Positions 26,009-34,185 of a DNA stretch of 36,751 nucleotides are shown piece by piece. The DNA is from Lachnospiraceae bacterium (GTDB lineage Bacteria > Bacillota > Clostridia > Lachnospirales > Lachnospiraceae). Position 1 is the stretch's first letter; the number at the start of each line of letters is the position of its first letter. A program made the translations under genes and the position numbers. Below the pieces are notes generated by a model. It searched no databases. It was not told the DNA's origin and saw only the letters and a program-made list of their open reading frames with translations. The DNA is taken from assembly GCA_015057665.1 (NCBI GenBank), contig SVDY01000023.1:1-36751 (forward strand), in the 5' to 3' direction.

Positions 26009-26833
26009 ATGACAATTGAACAAATGATGGAACGAAAAAGAGAACTTGGCTTTTCTTACGAGAAGATCAGTGATTTAGCGAATCTGCCCCTCAGTACGGT
26101 TCAGAAAGTTCTTGGCGGTTATACTAAGTCACCAAGGTATAAGACGCTTAAGAAACTGGAATATGTTCTTGGATATGAGGGCATGTTTGCACCGGATGAA
26201 CCTGTATATCCTGTTTTAAAGGAGACATCCGTCTATGGTTGTGAAATAAAAAAACAAGGTGATTATACTTTGGAAGATTATTATGCGCTTCCTGACGATG
26301 AACGCGTGGAATTAATTGATGGAGCAATCTATGTAATGGAAGCGCCGGGAGTGCCGCATCAGCATTTTTGTCTGGAATTAGCGGTGCATTTCAGTAATTA
26401 TATTAAAAAAAATAAAGGAGGCTGTATGCCCTTTGTTTCCCCAATCGATGTGCAGCTTGACTGTGACCAGAAGACTATGGTTCAGCCGGATGTTTTAATT
26501 TTGTGTGATTTGGGGAAAATAAAAAGAAAATGCATCTATGGTGCCCCTGATTTTATAATAGAAATATTATCACCAGGTACCAAAAAGAAAGATACCATGC
26601 TGAAGCTTTGGAAATATGCCAATGCAGGTGTTAGAGAATACTGGTATGTAGATCTGGAAAGAAAAAGAGTCTTCGTCCACGAATTGGAGAAGGACGATGC
26701 AGACCTGATCCGGATATACACTTTTGAAGACGAAGTGCCGGTTGGGATTTTTGATGGTAAGTGTACGGTAAAATTCGCAGATATATATGAGTCTGTTGCC
26801 TTCCTTTTTGAACAGGAAGAAACAGAAGAATAG
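26009..26833 (+). CDS. HTH domain fused to Uma2 (DUF820) putative endonuclease
   Basis: This 274-residue protein joins two parts. The N-terminal 60 residues look like a Cro/XRE-type helix-turn-helix (FSYEKISDLANLPLSTVQKVLGG, split at the turn). From about residue 85 there is a Uma2 fold of the PD-(D/E)xK nuclease superfamily: YTLEDYYALPDDERVELIDG, then QPDVLILCD, then FIIEILSPGTKKKDTMLKLWKYANAGVREYWYVD. The candidate metal residues are the D of QPDV and the E of EILSP. Uma2 proteins are widespread but poorly understood. I chose ATG 26009 after GGGAGGAG; ATG 25982 is also in frame. It stands alone between terminators, in an accessory-looking segment. Confidence 0.85.
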   Translation: MTIEQMMERKRELGFSYEKISDLANLPLSTVQKVLGGYTKSPRYKTLKKLEYVLGYEGMFAPDEPVYPVLKETSVYGCEIKKQGDYTLEDYYALPDDERVELIDGAIYVMEAPGVPHQHFCLELAVHFSNYIKKNKGGCMPFVSPIDVQLDCDQKTMVQPDVLILCDLGKIKRKCIYGAPDFIIEILSPGTKKKDTMLKLWKYANAGVREYWYVDLERKRVFVHELEKDDADLIRIYTFEDEVPVGIFDGKCTVKFADIYESVAFLFEQEETEE

Positions 26834-26840
26834 AGGGGTA

Positions 26841-26890
26841 AGAATAAAGGGGTTGTTGAAAATTATTGTTTTCAACAACCCCTTTATTCT
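26841..26890. terminator. 22-bp perfect bidirectional terminator
   Basis: A 22-bp perfect stem (26841-26862 with 26869-26890, loop TTATTG) separates the Uma2 gene from the convergent amidohydrolase gene. The outer two bases of the right arm are part of the amidohydrolase stop codon. The stem starts with GGGGTTGTTGAAAA and its A/T ends serve both strands. Confidence 0.85.
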
Positions 26891-28064
26891 AGTTCGTATC
26901 TTTTAACCATCTTGCCGTGCAGTGAGCTAACAAGGATGCTCCTATTGGCAATGCATCTTCATTAAAACGTACCTTTGGATGATGTACACCGTAATCGCCG
27001 CGTTCATCTTCAAAACCTGCTGCCAGATTAAAATAACAGGAAGGGATTACATTTGTAATCATGGCATAATCGTCGGACGCGTTAGCAGAACTGCCTGGGA
27101 TTCCATTCAGATTTGGAATTGGAAGTTCTTTCATGTAATCTACCATCTGTGTTGTGAAATCCGGATCGTTTTTCAGAATGGACATATCGGAGAGGGTCTC
27201 TATTGATACAGAGCCGCCATATCGTTTGGCTGTGAATTCACATACTTCATGAATGCGTCTTACCAGTTTTTTGCGTGCCTCTTCATTTTTGGTACGGAGA
27301 GTTCCTTCCATGAATGCTGTGTGAGGAATGATATTAGGTGCTTTTCCTGCTTCAAAGTGTCCAATGGAAAGAACACAGGAATGGGCAGGGTCTGCTTCAT
27401 TGGCAATCAGCTCAGATAAAGCAATGTGGATATGAGCACCAATGGTAATCGGATTGATGGCATTTTGAGGAAATGCTCCATGTCCGCCTTTCCCCTGAAT
27501 ATGGATACGGAATCCATCAACAGAGGACATCATAATACCTGTATTGTTATACATGAATGTTCCCGGAGTCTGGTGGCCCGGCATAACATGCAGAGCGAGG
27601 GATGCGTCTGGTTTGGTCTCCTCTAACAGACCGGCAGCAATCATATCGCGTGCTCCTTCGAAGGTTTCTTCCGCAGGCTGGAACATAAGATAGACAGTAC
27701 CCTTTAGCGCATCTTCCTGTTCTTTTAACATTTTAGCAGTGCCAAGCAGGATTGCCGCGTGCATATCATGTCCACAGCAGTGTCCCTCCGTTCCTGTTGG
27801 ACAGGCGAAAGGTTCACCGCTGTCTTCCTTCATCGGGAGAGCATCCATGTCGGCGCGGAGCAGAAGACTTTTTTCTCCTTGTCCGATGGTGGCTAGAATA
27901 CCGTGGCCAAGTCTTTTTGCTTCAATACCATATTCCGTTAATATATCCAGAATATATGCGGTCGTTTTTGGCAGGTTCAGTCCTGTTTCTGCATTTTCAT
28001 GAATGTAACGGCGGTGTTTGATGATTTCTTCTTTTATCTCTAAAGCTCTTTGATAATAATTCAT
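26889..28064 (-). CDS. M20-family amidohydrolase
   Basis: This 391-residue zinc-type hydrolase belongs to the M20D group (hippuricase, N-acyl amino acid and N-acetyl-diaminopimelate deacetylases). The metal site shows LLRADMDALPM (about 68-78), HCCGHDMH (95-102, with C97 and H99), and the general-base pair E132-E133 in QPAEETFEGA. A dimerisation domain follows from about residue 180. The substrate cannot be set from the sequence, and no dap or acylase context is present. AAAGGAGAAAACC is the ribosome binding site. It is divergent from the nitroreductase gene. Confidence 0.88.
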   Translation of the reverse strand: MNYYQRALEIKEEIIKHRRYIHENAETGLNLPKTTAYILDILTEYGIEAKRLGHGILATIGQGEKSLLLRADMDALPMKEDSGEPFACPTGTEGHCCGHDMHAAILLGTAKMLKEQEDALKGTVYLMFQPAEETFEGARDMIAAGLLEETKPDASLALHVMPGHQTPGTFMYNNTGIMMSSVDGFRIHIQGKGGHGAFPQNAINPITIGAHIHIALSELIANEADPAHSCVLSIGHFEAGKAPNIIPHTAFMEGTLRTKNEEARKKLVRRIHEVCEFTAKRYGGSVSIETLSDMSILKNDPDFTTQMVDYMKELPIPNLNGIPGSSANASDDYAMITNVIPSCYFNLAAGFEDERGDYGVHHPKVRFNEDALPIGASLLAHCTARWLKDTN

Positions 28065-28128
28065 ATGGTTTTCTCCTTTATATCAGCATTTCCATCTTGA
28101 ACTCCTGGAAACAGATTTATTATAATTA

Positions 28129-28157
28129 ACTATAAGAAAAAAAGAATGGCTCGTCAA
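28129..28157 (-). promoter_or_regulatory. Promoter of the amidohydrolase gene
   Basis: On the minus strand TTGACG (28157-28152), a 17-base spacer and TATAGT (28134-28129). Confidence 0.7.
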
Positions 28158-28229
28158 TAACAAGCATTTCGGAATCGGACCAAATAAGAAAAGTGTTGAC
28201 GAAAAGAATGGTTGTAAAGGAGAAACAGG

Positions 28230-28754
28230 ATGGATTTATTACAGACTTTATTAAACAGAAGAAGTGTGAGAACATACAAAGAGGAACCGATCAGTGCGGA
28301 GAATATGAAAAAGATCTTATACGCCGGACTTCTATCTCCGTCAGGAAGAAATAAAAAACCATGGGAGTTTGTAGTTGTACAGAACAAAGACATGCTTGTC
28401 AAAATGTCTGAAAGCAGAATTGCAGGGGCAGGAATGCTTTCAGGTGCGGCAGCGGCCATTGTAGTGCTTGGAGACGAAGAACAGACAGACGTTTGGACAG
28501 AAGACTGCTCTATCGCCATGTCCAATATGCATTTGATGGCGTCAAGCCTTGGAGTGGGAAGCTGCTGGATTCAGGGAAGACTTCGTGAAGCATCCGAAGG
28601 TGTGACAACAGAGAACTTCTTGAGAGACCTGCTCGGATTCCCGGAAAACATGCGGTTGGAAGCCATGCTTTCTTTGGGAATTCCGGAGAAAGAGGTGACA
28701 CCACATACTCTGGAGGAAGCAGAAGAAAACAAGATTCACTGGGAGAAATATTGA
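28230..28754 (+). CDS. Nitroreductase-family flavoprotein
   Basis: A 174-residue single-domain FMN enzyme. LLNRRSVRTYKEEPIS holds the phosphate-binding arginines, LLSPSGRNKKPWEFVVV is the typical second motif, and GVGSCWIQGRL precedes the C-terminal part. Members reduce nitro groups, quinones or act as dehydrogenases, and the natural substrate is not known here. AAAGGAGAAAC is the ribosome binding site. The GH3 remnant starts 27 bases downstream. Confidence 0.87.
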   Translation: MDLLQTLLNRRSVRTYKEEPISAENMKKILYAGLLSPSGRNKKPWEFVVVQNKDMLVKMSESRIAGAGMLSGAAAAIVVLGDEEQTDVWTEDCSIAMSNMHLMASSLGVGSCWIQGRLREASEGVTTENFLRDLLGFPENMRLEAMLSLGIPEKEVTPHTLEEAEENKIHWEKY

Positions 28755-28781
28755 TTAGAAACAGCAGGCAGGAGGAAAGCC

Positions 28782-29254
28782 ATGGCAGGAAAAATCAGAC
28801 ATAAAGCTTTAAAGTCAGATCAGGTTACTTTATTGGAAGAGAAGAATTTAAAGATTGCTTATGAGGCAGCCTTAGAAGCAATCGTACTTTTGGAAAATGA
28901 CGGGACTCTTCCAATTTGCCCGGGCAAAATTGCCCTTTTTGGTGCAGGTGCGGATACAACAGTTATGAACTGCTTACCAACATTTTGAGAAAACAGTGGG
29001 GATTTGACGGCGTAATTATGACAGACTGGTTCGCAACGGGAAAAGGTCTGGGAAGTCATGTAGAAGCTGTGAAAGCCGGACATGATATGCTCATGCCGGG
29101 AACAAGTGCTGTAAAAAAAGAACTGATAAAGGCTTATAAAAACGGTGATATTACACAAACAGAATTAAGAAGAGCTTCTGCTAATGTATTGAAAGCTATT
29201 TTCTCAAGCCGTATTTATCAGGGTTATTTAAAAGAAGCAGGAAGAAGAAAGTAA
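28782..29254 (+). pseudogene. GH3 beta-glucosidase remnant with internal deletion
   Basis: The first frame keeps an intact start with an AGGAGGAAAG site and encodes a GH3 C-domain opening (ALEAIVLLENDGTLPICPG, IALFGAGADTT). It then breaks after about residue 61 and stops at 28988. A second frame picks up a different GH3 segment, LLTNILRKQWGFDGVIMTDW, and runs to a natural-looking end (ELRRASANVLKAIF) at 29254. The frames differ, so a large internal part is missing at about 28962-28968 together with the reading frame. The order (IVLLEND before WGFDGV) is that of permuted GH3 enzymes. It cannot encode an active enzyme. Confidence 0.85.
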
Positions 29255-29287
29255 AAATGCAACTGGTATTATAGAGGAGGATATAAT

Positions 29288-30175
29288 ATGGCAAGAGAAA
29301 TCGTCCGTTTAAAACCGGAATGTATCGACTGTTTAATGAAGCATCATTTAAATGCGGCTCCGGCAGGAACGGATACAAAGACAAAACTTGAATATATGAA
29401 AAAGCTGATGCAGATTGTGGTGGATGCCGGATTGGAGGATTCTTCTCCTACCTTGTCACCGGCAATTTCCCGTCTGCAAAGAGAAATGTTTGGTACAGAA
29501 CTTTACGATTATACAGAGATTAAGAAGTATTTCAATTCTTTGATGATGGAGAAAGCGCCGGAGATTGAAAAGGATATTTTGACGGCAAATGACCCGTTAA
29601 AACTGGCGGTTCAATATGCGATGACAGGAAATTACATTGATTTTGGCGCAGTGGAAAATGTAAATGAAGTAGATCTTAATAAGTATCTGGAAAGAGCGAA
29701 AGAGATTCCGGTAAAGGAAGCGGAGTATGAAGCTTTCAAAGCAGACATAAGAAAAGCACAGAAACTTGTATTTCTTACAGATAACTGCGGCGAGATCGTT
29801 ATGGATAAACTGCTGATAAAAGAGTTAAAGCGACAGAACCCTTCCATAGACCTTACTGTCATAGTCAGAGGTGAAGATGTATCAAATGATGCAACCTTAA
29901 TTGATGCAGAACAGATAGGCCTTACAGATATGGTAAAAGTAATCGGCAACGGCTCCGGTATTGCAGGTACTTCCATGAAGGATATCTCAGAAGAAACATT
30001 GAACCTTATGAAAGAGGCGGATGTATTGATTGCCAAAGGGCAGGGGAATTTTGAAACACTTCAGATGTGCGGATTAAATATCTATTATCTGTTTATGTGT
30101 AAATGTATGATGTTTGCCAATCGTTTCCGTGTTCCTCAGTTTACCGGCATGCTGATTAATGACAAGAATTGTTAG
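29288..30175 (+). CDS. DUF89 (ARMT1-like) metal-dependent phosphatase family protein
   Basis: A 295-residue protein of the DUF89 family, in which characterised members are metal-dependent damage-control phosphatases acting on sugar phosphates and related metabolites. Family motifs are the N-terminal CIDC pair (12-15), GNYIDFG (114-120), LTDNCGEIVMDK around D165-N166, and KGQGNFE near 252. The CIDC motif and size fit the prokaryotic AF1104-like branch. It is preceded by GAGGAGG and lies 128 bases upstream of the MtnK-like kinase on the same strand, which appears to have its own promoter. The substrate is unknown. Confidence 0.82.
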   Translation: MAREIVRLKPECIDCLMKHHLNAAPAGTDTKTKLEYMKKLMQIVVDAGLEDSSPTLSPAISRLQREMFGTELYDYTEIKKYFNSLMMEKAPEIEKDILTANDPLKLAVQYAMTGNYIDFGAVENVNEVDLNKYLERAKEIPVKEAEYEAFKADIRKAQKLVFLTDNCGEIVMDKLLIKELKRQNPSIDLTVIVRGEDVSNDATLIDAEQIGLTDMVKVIGNGSGIAGTSMKDISEETLNLMKEADVLIAKGQGNFETLQMCGLNIYYLFMCKCMMFANRFRVPQFTGMLINDKNC

Positions 30176-30228
30176 AAAAGCAGGAGAGTTTTTTTAGTCA
30201 ACTTTGTCTGAAAATGTTGATTTTAAGG

Positions 30229-30257
30229 TGGCAAAATGAACGGCATTATATTATAAT
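30229..30257 (+). promoter_or_regulatory. Candidate promoter of the kinase-ABC operon
   Basis: A perfect TATAAT at 30252-30257 has only a poor -35 (TGGCAA, 30229-30234) at 17 bases. An 8-base inverted repeat, TTAGTCAA (30194-30201) and TTGACTAA (30281-30288), brackets it and might be regulatory. Confidence 0.4.
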
Positions 30258-30303
30258 TAAACCAACTTTAGGTTTGAATTTTGACTAAGTAAAGGAGTAT
30301 CCT

Positions 30304-31548
30304 ATGCTTATTTTAACGAAAGAAAATATTACAGATTATCTGAAAGAACGAATGCCGGAACTGGATGATTCCAAGCCGTTTATTATATCTGCTGTTGGGG
30401 AAGGTCCGGAAGAAGAAGATGGAGACGGATTTGTCAATTATGTATTCCGTGTCAGTGACGGAAAGAAAAAACTGATCGTTAAACAGGCCAGAGACAAGGG
30501 AAGAAAAGGCGGCTTTGCTGTTCCAATCGAGAGAGGTTTCTATGAATATCAGTCCATGGAGATCCGCAAAACAATCGTGCCTGAATATATTCCGGATCTT
30601 TATTTCTTTGACCATGAGAATCATGTTTTTGTTACAGAAGATGTGTCTCGTCTTAAGATCATCCGCTTCCAGTTGAACAAAGGTGTTATGTTCCCTAAGT
30701 TTGCGGCTCAGACAGCAGAATACTTAGCGAAGACTCATTTTTATACTTCCGAATATTATCTTGGAACGAAGGAGTTCCGTGATCTGACCATTCATTTTAT
30801 GAATCATAAGATGAGGGATATTTTTGATACCAATGCCTTTGTGACAAGAAAGGATGAATCTCAAGACTTCGGACGTGTGATGAATCCGAAGTTTGAGCGT
30901 TTTATCCGCAATATTCTTTTAGATCCAAAGGTTGTGCTGGAACGTTATAAATTAAGAAGCCTTTTTATTACAAAAGGGGAAGCCCTTCTTCACGGAGACT
31001 TCCATACTTCCAATGTCTTTATTGATCAGGAAGAGATGAAGGTCATCGATATGGAATATACTTTCTGCGGACCAATGTCCTATGATATTGGATATATGAC
31101 AAGTCATCTGGTATCCCAGTATGCCTGTGCGGCTTTCCGTCCTTTTGAATCAGAACAAAAGAGAAAGGAATTCCAGGCGTATATTCTTGCGGCCATTCGA
31201 GAACTCTATGTTCAGTATATCAACATTTTCATGGAATGCTGGAATCAGGATGCCAAACCAATCTATCAGGGGCAGACAGGACTTCAGGAAGACATTGCAA
31301 AGACTATCTTAGAAGAGATGATTGGTTTTTCTGCCACATCCAACTTCTCCCGCTGTTCCGGTGAGATTGGATATCCGGAATATGATGATATTAAGGATCC
31401 GGTTCAGCATCATAACGCAGTATGCCTGTCCATGTTCCTTGATTACAAGACGATTATTAACCGTAAAAACTATGAGAGCATCGATGCATATATTGAAGAT
31501 CTGATGGATATTGAGAAGATCTATAAGAATAATATTACGGAATGGTAA
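30304..31548 (+). CDS. MtnK-like kinase (S-methyl-5-thioribose kinase family)
   Basis: This 414-residue APH-fold kinase resembles MtnK more than choline kinases. DGFVNYVFRVSDG near residue 40 parallels the MtnK glycine loop DGNLNYVF; LIVKQARD holds the ATP lysine; LLHGDFHTSNVF carries the catalytic D232; and VIDMEYTFCGPMSYDIG carries the metal D249. B. subtilis MtnK has D233 and D250 in the same places. Several conserved MtnK residues are changed (GDLHTGS to GDFHTSN, DPEF to DMEY), so the acceptor may be another sugar. No mtnA or later salvage gene lies nearby. It shares the reading frame with the permease gene, 24 bases on. Confidence 0.78.
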   Translation: MLILTKENITDYLKERMPELDDSKPFIISAVGEGPEEEDGDGFVNYVFRVSDGKKKLIVKQARDKGRKGGFAVPIERGFYEYQSMEIRKTIVPEYIPDLYFFDHENHVFVTEDVSRLKIIRFQLNKGVMFPKFAAQTAEYLAKTHFYTSEYYLGTKEFRDLTIHFMNHKMRDIFDTNAFVTRKDESQDFGRVMNPKFERFIRNILLDPKVVLERYKLRSLFITKGEALLHGDFHTSNVFIDQEEMKVIDMEYTFCGPMSYDIGYMTSHLVSQYACAAFRPFESEQKRKEFQAYILAAIRELYVQYINIFMECWNQDAKPIYQGQTGLQEDIAKTILEEMIGFSATSNFSRCSGEIGYPEYDDIKDPVQHHNAVCLSMFLDYKTIINRKNYESIDAYIEDLMDIEKIYKNNITEW

Positions 31549-31572
31549 GAGAAAAAGGATTGGAGTAGGAAC

Positions 31573-32217
31573 TTGGATATTTTAAAAGAAGTAATCGGCA
31601 TTTATATAGAACGAAAAGACTGGTTTTTAGAGCTTCTTGGACAGCATGTGGTTTTGTCGCTGATTGCAATTATGCTGGCAGGGACCATCGGTCTTTTGAT
31701 TGGGGTGTTTATATCGGAGCATGACAGGCTCGCCCCTGTTGTTCTTGGAATTGCCAATGTTTTTTATACAATTCCGTCTATTTCCCTGTTTGGAATTTTG
31801 ATTCCGATTATGGGAATCGGCGACAAAACAGCAGTGACAGCACTTACCATCTACGGTATTATGCCTATGGTGAGAAACACCTATGCCGGCATTAAAAATG
31901 TCAGTGACGACGTGATTATGGCGGCAAGGGGAATGGGAAGCACGGATCTTCAGATTATGACGAAGATTAAATTGCCGCTGGCACTTGGCATTATCATTGC
32001 CGGTGTGCGAAACATGGTCGTTATGACCATATCCGTGACAGCCATTGCATCCTTTATTGGAGCAGGCGGTCTTGGTGTGTCTATTTACAGAGGAATCACT
32101 ATGTATAATCCGGCCCTTACACTGGCGGGCAGTTTACTGATTGCAGCCATGGCTTTACTGAGTGACCTTCTGTTAGGAAAAATAGAAAATCATATGAAAA
32201 AAAGGGGGACATATTAA
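31573..32217 (+). CDS. OpuC/OpuB-type ABC transporter permease
   Basis: This 214-residue membrane protein has about five to six helices and the family cytoplasmic loop (IMAARGMGSTDLQIMTKIKLPLALG, in part). It belongs to the glycine betaine/choline/carnitine permeases. I take the TTG at 31573 as the start: GGAG lies 7 bases upstream, and the TAA ending the kinase is in frame just before it, so no ATG is available earlier. The lipoprotein gene overlaps its stop by one base (TAATG). Only one permease gene is present, so the channel is probably a homodimer. Confidence 0.85.
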   Translation: MDILKEVIGIYIERKDWFLELLGQHVVLSLIAIMLAGTIGLLIGVFISEHDRLAPVVLGIANVFYTIPSISLFGILIPIMGIGDKTAVTALTIYGIMPMVRNTYAGIKNVSDDVIMAARGMGSTDLQIMTKIKLPLALGIIIAGVRNMVVMTISVTAIASFIGAGGLGVSIYRGITMYNPALTLAGSLLIAAMALLSDLLLGKIENHMKKRGTY

Positions 32218-33146
32218 TGTTCAAAAAAAGATTACCTGCCTTAGTTATGGCATTGCTTATGGTATTATCCCTTGCAGCATGTGGCGGCGATAAACCACAG
32301 AATGCAGACAACAAGGAAAATCTTGAACCAATCAAAATCGCCACAAAACAGATGACAGAACAGTACATCTTAGGGGAATTATTAAAAGCTTTAATCGAAG
32401 AAAAGACAGATTACACGGTTGAAATCACAAAAGGTATTCAGGGCGGAACAAGCAACATTCAGCCTGCTATGGAAAAAGGTGAATTTGACCTTTATCCGGA
32501 ATACACATCCACAGGATGGGTTGTTGTATTAAAGCATGAAAAAGGCTCTCTGTCAGATGATGAAATGTTTGAAGCCTTAAAGAAAGAATACACAGAAAAC
32601 TATGATATGACATGGGTAAGTCTTTACGGCTTCAACAACACATATGCATTAGTATGTAGAAAAGACACAGCAGACCAGTATAATCTTAAGACTACATCTG
32701 AGATGGCAGCTGTATCTGAAAATCTTGTGTTCGGTGCAAACCCTGATTATATTGAAAGACAGGATGGTTATGGAATCTTAAAAGAAACATATAACTTAAA
32801 CTTTAAAGATGTAAAAGACATCGACATCGGATTAAAATATCAGGCAATGGACAGCGGTGATATTGACGTAACAAACGGTTACACAACAGACGCTCAGTTA
32901 AGCCGTGATGACGTTGTTGTTTTAGAAGATGACAAGCACCTTCAGGTAAACTATTTCTGTTCTACAGTCGTTAGAAATGAAACATTAAAAGAATATGCCG
33001 GCTTAGAAGAAGTTCTTGAACTGATGGAAGGCTTAATCTCTGACAAAGAGATGGCTACGATGAACTATGCGGTAGAAGTTGACGGCAAAGATGAAGCAGA
33101 AGTTGCGAAAGCATTCCTTGTATCTAAAGGACTGATTACAGAATAG
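32217..33146 (+). CDS. Substrate-binding lipoprotein of an OpuC-type ABC importer
   Basis: A 309-residue protein with a lipoprotein signal (hydrophobic to residue 20, lipobox LAAC, lipidated C22). The body is the OpuAC/ProX-like fold: KIATKQMTEQYILGELLKALIEEKT, then DLYPEYTSTGWVVVL, DMTWVSLYGFNNTYAL, and SCRDDVVVLEDD-type strands near the end. In OpuCC relatives, aromatic residues form a cage for quaternary ammonium groups. Tyr and Trp residues occur in the expected YPEYT and TWVSLYG stretches, but binding of betaine, choline or something else cannot be told. It sits between permease and ATPase, an unusual order for opuC operons. Confidence 0.88.
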   Translation: MFKKRLPALVMALLMVLSLAACGGDKPQNADNKENLEPIKIATKQMTEQYILGELLKALIEEKTDYTVEITKGIQGGTSNIQPAMEKGEFDLYPEYTSTGWVVVLKHEKGSLSDDEMFEALKKEYTENYDMTWVSLYGFNNTYALVCRKDTADQYNLKTTSEMAAVSENLVFGANPDYIERQDGYGILKETYNLNFKDVKDIDIGLKYQAMDSGDIDVTNGYTTDAQLSRDDVVVLEDDKHLQVNYFCSTVVRNETLKEYAGLEEVLELMEGLISDKEMATMNYAVEVDGKDEAEVAKAFLVSKGLITE

Positions 33147-33157
33147 CAGAGAGTAAA

Positions 33158-33240
33158 ACAGATTTTTCGTTTCATGGAAATTCCGTAGGAATTTCCATGA
33201 AACGAGAGTGTGCATCGCACACTTTGTTCTAAGAATCTGT
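33158..33240 (+). other. Three-way-junction palindromic element inside the ABC operon
   Basis: An outer stem, ACAGATTTTT (33158-33167) with AAGAATCTGT (33231-33240, one G-U), encloses two hairpins. The first is a 17-bp perfect stem, CGTTTCATGGAAATTCC (33168-33184) with its complement (33188-33204). The second is AGTGTGC (33207-33213) with GCACACT (33217-33223). The GAAATTCC...GGAATTTC core is shared with the elements in 35451-35619. No T-run follows. It sits in the 127 bases between the lipoprotein and ATPase genes. Confidence 0.7.
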
Positions 33241-33273
33241 GCCGCAAAAACAGGCGGCGGAATGGAGATTAAA

Positions 33274-33993
33274 ATGAGTATTATCAGTCTGGAACATGTG
33301 GATAAAAGTTTTGGCGAGACCAAGGTCTTAAAGGATTTTTCCCTGGCTGTAGAAGAAGGGGAATTCCTTACTGTCATCGGCCGTTCCGGCTGTGGCAAGA
33401 CGACTATGCTGAAACTGATTAACGGACTTCTCATGCCGGAAGGCGGAGACGTTATTGTAGAAGGAAAGAATCTAAAGAATACAGACCTGATTGCTCTAAG
33501 AAGAAGTATCGGTTATGTCATCCAGAATAAAGGATTATTTCCTCATATGACTGTGGAGAAGAACATTACTTACGTTCCTGTGATCAGCGGTCATAAAAAT
33601 CGGGCAGAGAATCATAAGCTTGCTCTAAAACTTATGGATATTGTTGGATTGGATCCGGCTATGCTTAGCCGTTATCCGGCAGAACTGTCCGGAGGCCAGC
33701 AGCAAAGAGTGGGTATTGCAAGAGCTCTTGCAGCTAATCCTCACATCTTATTAATGGATGAACCATTTGGTGCACTTGACGAGATTACAAGACAGACCAT
33801 GCAGGATGAAATCTTAAAGCTTCAAAAACAGCTTGGTCTCACTATCGTATTCATCACCCATGATATCCGGGAAGCTATGAAGCTTGGTGACAGGGTTCTT
33901 GTTATGGATGCAGGGGAAGTGGTACAGCACGATGTGCCGGAGATGATTTTAAATCATCCGGCCAGCGATTTTGTTCGTGAATTAATTAAATAG
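33274..33993 (+). CDS. ABC transporter ATP-binding protein, OpuC-type
   Basis: A 239-residue ATPase that powers the importer. Walker A is GRSGCGKTT at 36-44, the Q-loop is VIQNKGLFPHM, the signature is LSGGQQQR near 139, and Walker B is ILLMDEPFGALD near 158. It lacks the CBS-domain tail that senses ionic strength in OpuA and OpuCA, so osmotic gating by that route is absent. I chose ATG 33274 (MSIISLEHV), seven bases after ATGGAG; ATG 33262 (MEIKMSII) is also in frame. It ends the operon before a terminator. Confidence 0.92.
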   Translation: MSIISLEHVDKSFGETKVLKDFSLAVEEGEFLTVIGRSGCGKTTMLKLINGLLMPEGGDVIVEGKNLKNTDLIALRRSIGYVIQNKGLFPHMTVEKNITYVPVISGHKNRAENHKLALKLMDIVGLDPAMLSRYPAELSGGQQQRVGIARALAANPHILLMDEPFGALDEITRQTMQDEILKLQKQLGLTIVFITHDIREAMKLGDRVLVMDAGEVVQHDVPEMILNHPASDFVRELIK

Positions 33994-34006
33994 ATTTTTC
34001 CTACAC

Positions 34007-34032
34007 GGGGCTGCTTTGGCGGTCCCTTTTTT
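34007..34032 (+). terminator. Intrinsic terminator after the ABC operon
   Basis: GGGGCTGC (34007-34014) pairs with GCGGTCCC (34019-34026, two G-U pairs), followed by TTTTTT. Confidence 0.85.
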
Positions 34033-34101
34033 CGATCGTAGACAAAAAACACTGAATAACGCAGGAACGGCTCAAATATTATGAGTTCACAGAAATTTTA
34101 C

Positions 34102-34130
34102 TTTACAAAATGAAAATATAACACTATAAT
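34102..34130 (+). promoter_or_regulatory. Promoter of the degV gene
   Basis: TTTACA at 34102-34107, a 17-base spacer and a perfect TATAAT at 34125-34130. Confidence 0.75.
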
Positions 34131-34185
34131 CTAGTATTGAAAACCACATGTTGGGATTATGTAAAACGACAAGAAAGGATTATTT

